From Haloarcula halophila (GTDB lineage: Archaea > Halobacteriota > Halobacteria > Halobacteriales > Haloarculaceae), in assembly GCF_029278565.1 (NCBI RefSeq), contig NZ_CP119560.1, positions 186,001 through 250,000 of the forward strand: a stretch of 64,000 bases of DNA, given 5' to 3'. A program made the translations under genes and the position numbers. Of the stretch, positions 61,482 through 64,000 are shown piece by piece. Numbering within the stretch: position 1 is the first letter of the stretch; each line of letters begins with the position of its first letter. The notes beneath the pieces were generated by a model, which was not told where the DNA came from, made no database searches, and saw only the letters and a program-made list of their open reading frames with translations.

Positions 61482-63662
61482 CTACTCTGCCAGTAGTTCG
61501 ATCGGATGACTGGGGTGTCGTTCGAGCAGTGCGTCGATCTGTTCGAGACAGGAGGTCCCGCTGGCGACGACTCGGCGATCCTGTACCCCGTTGGCCTCCA
61601 ACTGCTCCCGGAGCCGGTCACCGACATCCATGCTGAGTTCGTAGTAGTCGGACTTGTAGCCGAAGCTCCCGGCCATCCCGCAACACTCGACGTCCGAGGT
61701 CACGACGTCGTACCCACACTGCTCCAGGACGGCGACGGTATGGGCTTCGAGGCCGAGCGTCCGCTGTTGACAGTGGCTGTGGTACGCGAGCGCTTCGTCG
61801 TCCCCGCTCGGGAGCTGACCTACCGCGGCACCGTTTTCGAGGAGTCCGTAGACGTACTCGAACACTTCGTAGCTGTTCTCGGCGAGATCGGTAAACGTCG
61901 CTTCGTCCAGCAGTTTCTCGTACTCACGCTGGAACATCGCGTGGTCACTCGGTTCGATGACGATCACGTCTCGCCCGTCGTCGACGTGCGGTGCCAGCGT
62001 CTCGGTGACTCGCTGTGCGTGGGTCCGGGCCGTCGCAACCATCCCCTGAGACAGGGGCGCGCGGCCGCTCGACGCGACGGCCGGAACGACCACGTCGACA
62101 CCTAACGCTTCGAGGACTTTCACGGCCGCCTTCCCCCGGCTGACCTGGACGTGGTTCGTATAGAGGTCCGGATAGACCACGGCCCGTCGCTGGGGGTCCT
62201 CGACAGTCGAGTCGCGGTTTCGAGCCCAGTCGACGAACGTCTCGCGCTCGAAGCTCGGCAGCTCACGCCGGGGGTCGATATCCAGCGCCCAGGCCATCGC
62301 CTTCCGTGACAACCCGGTACTGGCGAGCCAGTTCGACACGGGTGCGGTCGCCGTTCCCAGTTTGGCGACAGTCTCGAAGTTCCCGAAGAACCGCTTCTGG
62401 AGGGACGGCGAGTCGGGCTCGGCGTCGGGAGTGAGCCCGTCGACAAGCCAGTCGGCGGGTTCGTCGCCCTCGCGGTTGATCCGATCACGGACGACCGTGT
62501 TGATCCACGGGATGTCGATCTCGACCGGACAGGCGTTCACACAGCGGCTACACCCAGTACAGAGGTCGTTGAACTCCGCTGCCACGTCGAGGCCCTCGAT
62601 ACCTGCTTCCCAGCCGGTTGCGATCCCACCGGAGTACGTCTCACCGCCGAAGGCGTGTCCGCCCACGCTCTGGAAGTTCGCACAGGAGTTCGCACAGGCC
62701 GAACAGCGGATACAGTACAGCGTCTCCCGCAGTTGGTCGTCCTCCCGCATCGCCATCCGGCCGTTGTCGATCAACACGAGGTGGAACTCCCGGTCGGTAT
62801 CGAACTCCGAGAGCGGCGTCTCGTCGTCGTCGAAGTCGACGACCGGTGTCTCGACCGGTGGCGTCAACAGCGAGACATACGAGGTGATGTCCTGTCCGGT
62901 GCCCGACCGGCCGATGAGTTCGACGAACGGGTGGAGGTCCCCGACCGTCGGGATCACCTTCTCCACGCCCGCAACAGCGACGTGGGTGTCGGTGGCCGCG
63001 ACGGTCTTCCGTGCGTTGCCTTCGCTCGTGACCAGCGCCATGGTCCCCGACTCCGCCGTGACGAAGTTCGCACCGGTCAGTCCGACCTCGGCGTCGACGA
63101 TTTTCTCACCCAACTTCTCGCGAGCAAAGCGGGTCAGCTCCTCGGCAGTCTCCAGCGGCTCGTCGGGGTCGAACACTTCGTTGAACAGTTCGGCGATGCT
63201 CTCGCGGGACTTGTGGATCGCCGGCGCGACGATGTGTGACGGGGCCTCGTCGGCTACCTGCAGGACCCACTCGCCGAGATCCGTCTCGACGACGTCGACA
63301 CCGTCGGCTTCGAGCGTGTCGTTGACCTCGATCTCCTCGCTGGTCATCGATTTACTCTTGACGACGCGGTCGGCGTCTCGGTCCGCGACCACCTCGCGGA
63401 TGTAGTCGTTCGCGTCGGCAGCGTCGTCGGCTAGGTACACTGTCCCGCCGTTCTCCTCGACAGTTTCGGTCAGCTCGTCGAGCAGTTCCGGCAGCCGTTC
63501 GATCGCGTCCTCCTTGATCGCGCGGGCCTCGGACTTCAGTTCCTCGTAGTCGGATAGCTCCGCGACCGAGCGGTACCGCCCTTCGTTGAATCCCTGGGTG
63601 TTCTCGGCGACTGCTGCCCCCTCGGTCCGCATCAGTTCACGGAGCTCGTCTGCGGTAGCCAT
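61482..63662 (-). CDS. Fused LutB-LutA lactate-utilisation iron-sulfur protein
   Basis: This 726-aa protein has an N-terminal LUD domain (residues ~60-300; GLTGANFVTAESGTMALVTS), then two 4Fe-4S motifs (CIRCSACANSCANF and CTGCSRCVNACPVEIDIPW). Two CCG cysteine-rich domains complete it (AYHSHCQQRTLGL, ECCGMAGSFGYKS). In bacteria LutB and LutA are separate chains; here they are joined. With LutC they oxidise L-lactate to pyruvate. It starts 2 bases after the lutC stop. Lactate is an expected end product of a diketo-hydrolase route for L-rhamnose, giving it a place next to the sugar genes. Confidence 0.88.
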   Translation of the reverse strand: MATADELRELMRTEGAAVAENTQGFNEGRYRSVAELSDYEELKSEARAIKEDAIERLPELLDELTETVEENGGTVYLADDAADANDYIREVVADRDADRVVKSKSMTSEEIEVNDTLEADGVDVVETDLGEWVLQVADEAPSHIVAPAIHKSRESIAELFNEVFDPDEPLETAEELTRFAREKLGEKIVDAEVGLTGANFVTAESGTMALVTSEGNARKTVAATDTHVAVAGVEKVIPTVGDLHPFVELIGRSGTGQDITSYVSLLTPPVETPVVDFDDDETPLSEFDTDREFHLVLIDNGRMAMREDDQLRETLYCIRCSACANSCANFQSVGGHAFGGETYSGGIATGWEAGIEGLDVAAEFNDLCTGCSRCVNACPVEIDIPWINTVVRDRINREGDEPADWLVDGLTPDAEPDSPSLQKRFFGNFETVAKLGTATAPVSNWLASTGLSRKAMAWALDIDPRRELPSFERETFVDWARNRDSTVEDPQRRAVVYPDLYTNHVQVSRGKAAVKVLEALGVDVVVPAVASSGRAPLSQGMVATARTHAQRVTETLAPHVDDGRDVIVIEPSDHAMFQREYEKLLDEATFTDLAENSYEVFEYVYGLLENGAAVGQLPSGDDEALAYHSHCQQRTLGLEAHTVAVLEQCGYDVVTSDVECCGMAGSFGYKSDYYELSMDVGDRLREQLEANGVQDRRVVASGTSCLEQIDALLERHPSHPIELLAE

Positions 63663-63664
63663 CG

Positions 63665-64000
63665 TTACTCACCCCCCTCGACGACGATGACGTGGACTGT
63701 CTCCGGGCCGTGTGCCCCCTTGACGAGCGCCCCCATGTCGGCCGTCGCGCTCGGCCCCGTTGCGATGATCGTACTCCCGCGTGTCCGAGCGAGCGTCTTT
63801 TCGAGGGTTTCGACGGCTTCGTCCATGTCCGGAGCGATATCGTCTTCGTGGAGCAACGCGACGTGACGCTCGACGAACAGACTCACCAACTCGCTCCCGT
63901 CACCGGTCGAAGTCAACGCGAGCGAGCCGTAGTCACCGATTCCGAGTTCGGCGACCGAGACACCTGTCGTGGCTGCTTCGAGGGCCGCCGGCGTGGGATC
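63665..64000 (-). CDS. lutC: LutC (LUD domain) protein, partial
   Basis: The start lies beyond the window edge. The frame is open to base 64000, giving 111 visible residues. Visible motifs are AALEAATTGVSVAELGIGDYGSL, ELVSLFVERHVALLHEDDI, and the C-terminal GPSATADMGALVKGAHGPETVHVI, which is characteristic of LutC/YkgG. It is the third component of the lactate oxidation complex, together with the fused LutB-LutA protein. Confidence 0.88.
   Translation of the reverse strand, partial: DPTPAALEAATTGVSVAELGIGDYGSLALTSTGDGSELVSLFVERHVALLHEDDIAPDMDEAVETLEKTLARTRGSTIIATGPSATADMGALVKGAHGPETVHVIVVEGGE

Noticed and set aside
1-64000. CRISPR arrays, tRNA or rRNA genes, integrase and att sites, and an obvious replication origin
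   Set aside because: Looked for but not seen. Direct repeats in the window are short regulatory motifs or codon repeats, and no cloverleaf or cas/cdc6-type gene was recognised.

Overview
The window is haloarchaeal chromosome (class Halobacteria). The proteins are acidic and GC-rich in codon use. Many start codons lie about 27 to 32 bases after an archaeal TATA box and have no Shine-Dalgarno sequence (leaderless genes). Export signals are Tat lipoprotein type. Family content is typical of the group: bat-type HTH regulators, soluble Htr transducers, HisKA_7TM kinases and an ISH1-like insertion sequence. The species cannot be fixed from the sequence alone.

Layout. (1) 1-5.7 kb: 3' end of a quinol nitric oxide reductase, a very small membrane protein, a YegP/amphi-Trp protein, and a bat-type regulator next to a Zn/Cd-type P1B ATPase. 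(2) 5.9-34.1 kb: an aromatic-acid region. It holds a flavin monooxygenase, AMP-forming and ADP-forming acyl-CoA ligases, MaoC and 4-HBT hot-dog enzymes, gentisate 1,2-dioxygenase, a complete Liv-type ABC transporter with LivG detached, a fumarylacetoacetase-family hydrolase, an SDR, an aldehyde dehydrogenase and a giant D-lactate-dehydrogenase-like flavoprotein. An IclR regulator, a chemotaxis transducer, an UspA protein, a gamma-carbonic-anhydrase fold and a UbiA-like prenyltransferase are interspersed. (3) 34.7-47 kb: a sugar or polyol region with an IclR regulator, two sorbitol-dehydrogenase-like MDR enzymes, a CUT1 sugar ABC transporter, a class II aldolase, a rhamnulokinase-like kinase, an SDR and a galactonate-dehydratase-like enolase. 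(4) 47-58 kb: signalling and arsenic. A REC-PAS-LOV-PAS-PAS-GAF-histidine kinase is cut by an ISH1-like element. An arsR-arsC-acr3 operon, a second transducer and a kinase with a degenerate ATP site follow. (5) 59.4-64 kb: SDR, L-rhamnose mutarotase, lactonase-like amidohydrolase and lactate-utilisation (Lut) genes.

How they may work together (inference). Region 2 can be read as uptake of an aromatic acid, CoA activation, flavin-dependent ring hydroxylation, thioester release and gentisate ring cleavage to central metabolites. Regions 3 and 5 look like two routes for deoxy-sugars or polyols: a ketose-1-phosphate kinase/aldolase route, and an oxidative route whose expected end product, lactate, would be consumed by the Lut proteins.

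The strongest new observations are: the clean IS insertion into a LOV-containing kinase, with an 8-bp target duplication whose removal restores the frame; several perfect palindromes placed just upstream of TATA boxes, including one 17-bp motif shared by an IclR gene and its neighbour and a family of 15-bp palindromes in a 1.26-kb gene-poor stretch; an adenylate-forming ligase lacking the A10 lysine; and a 32-residue leaderless membrane protein.
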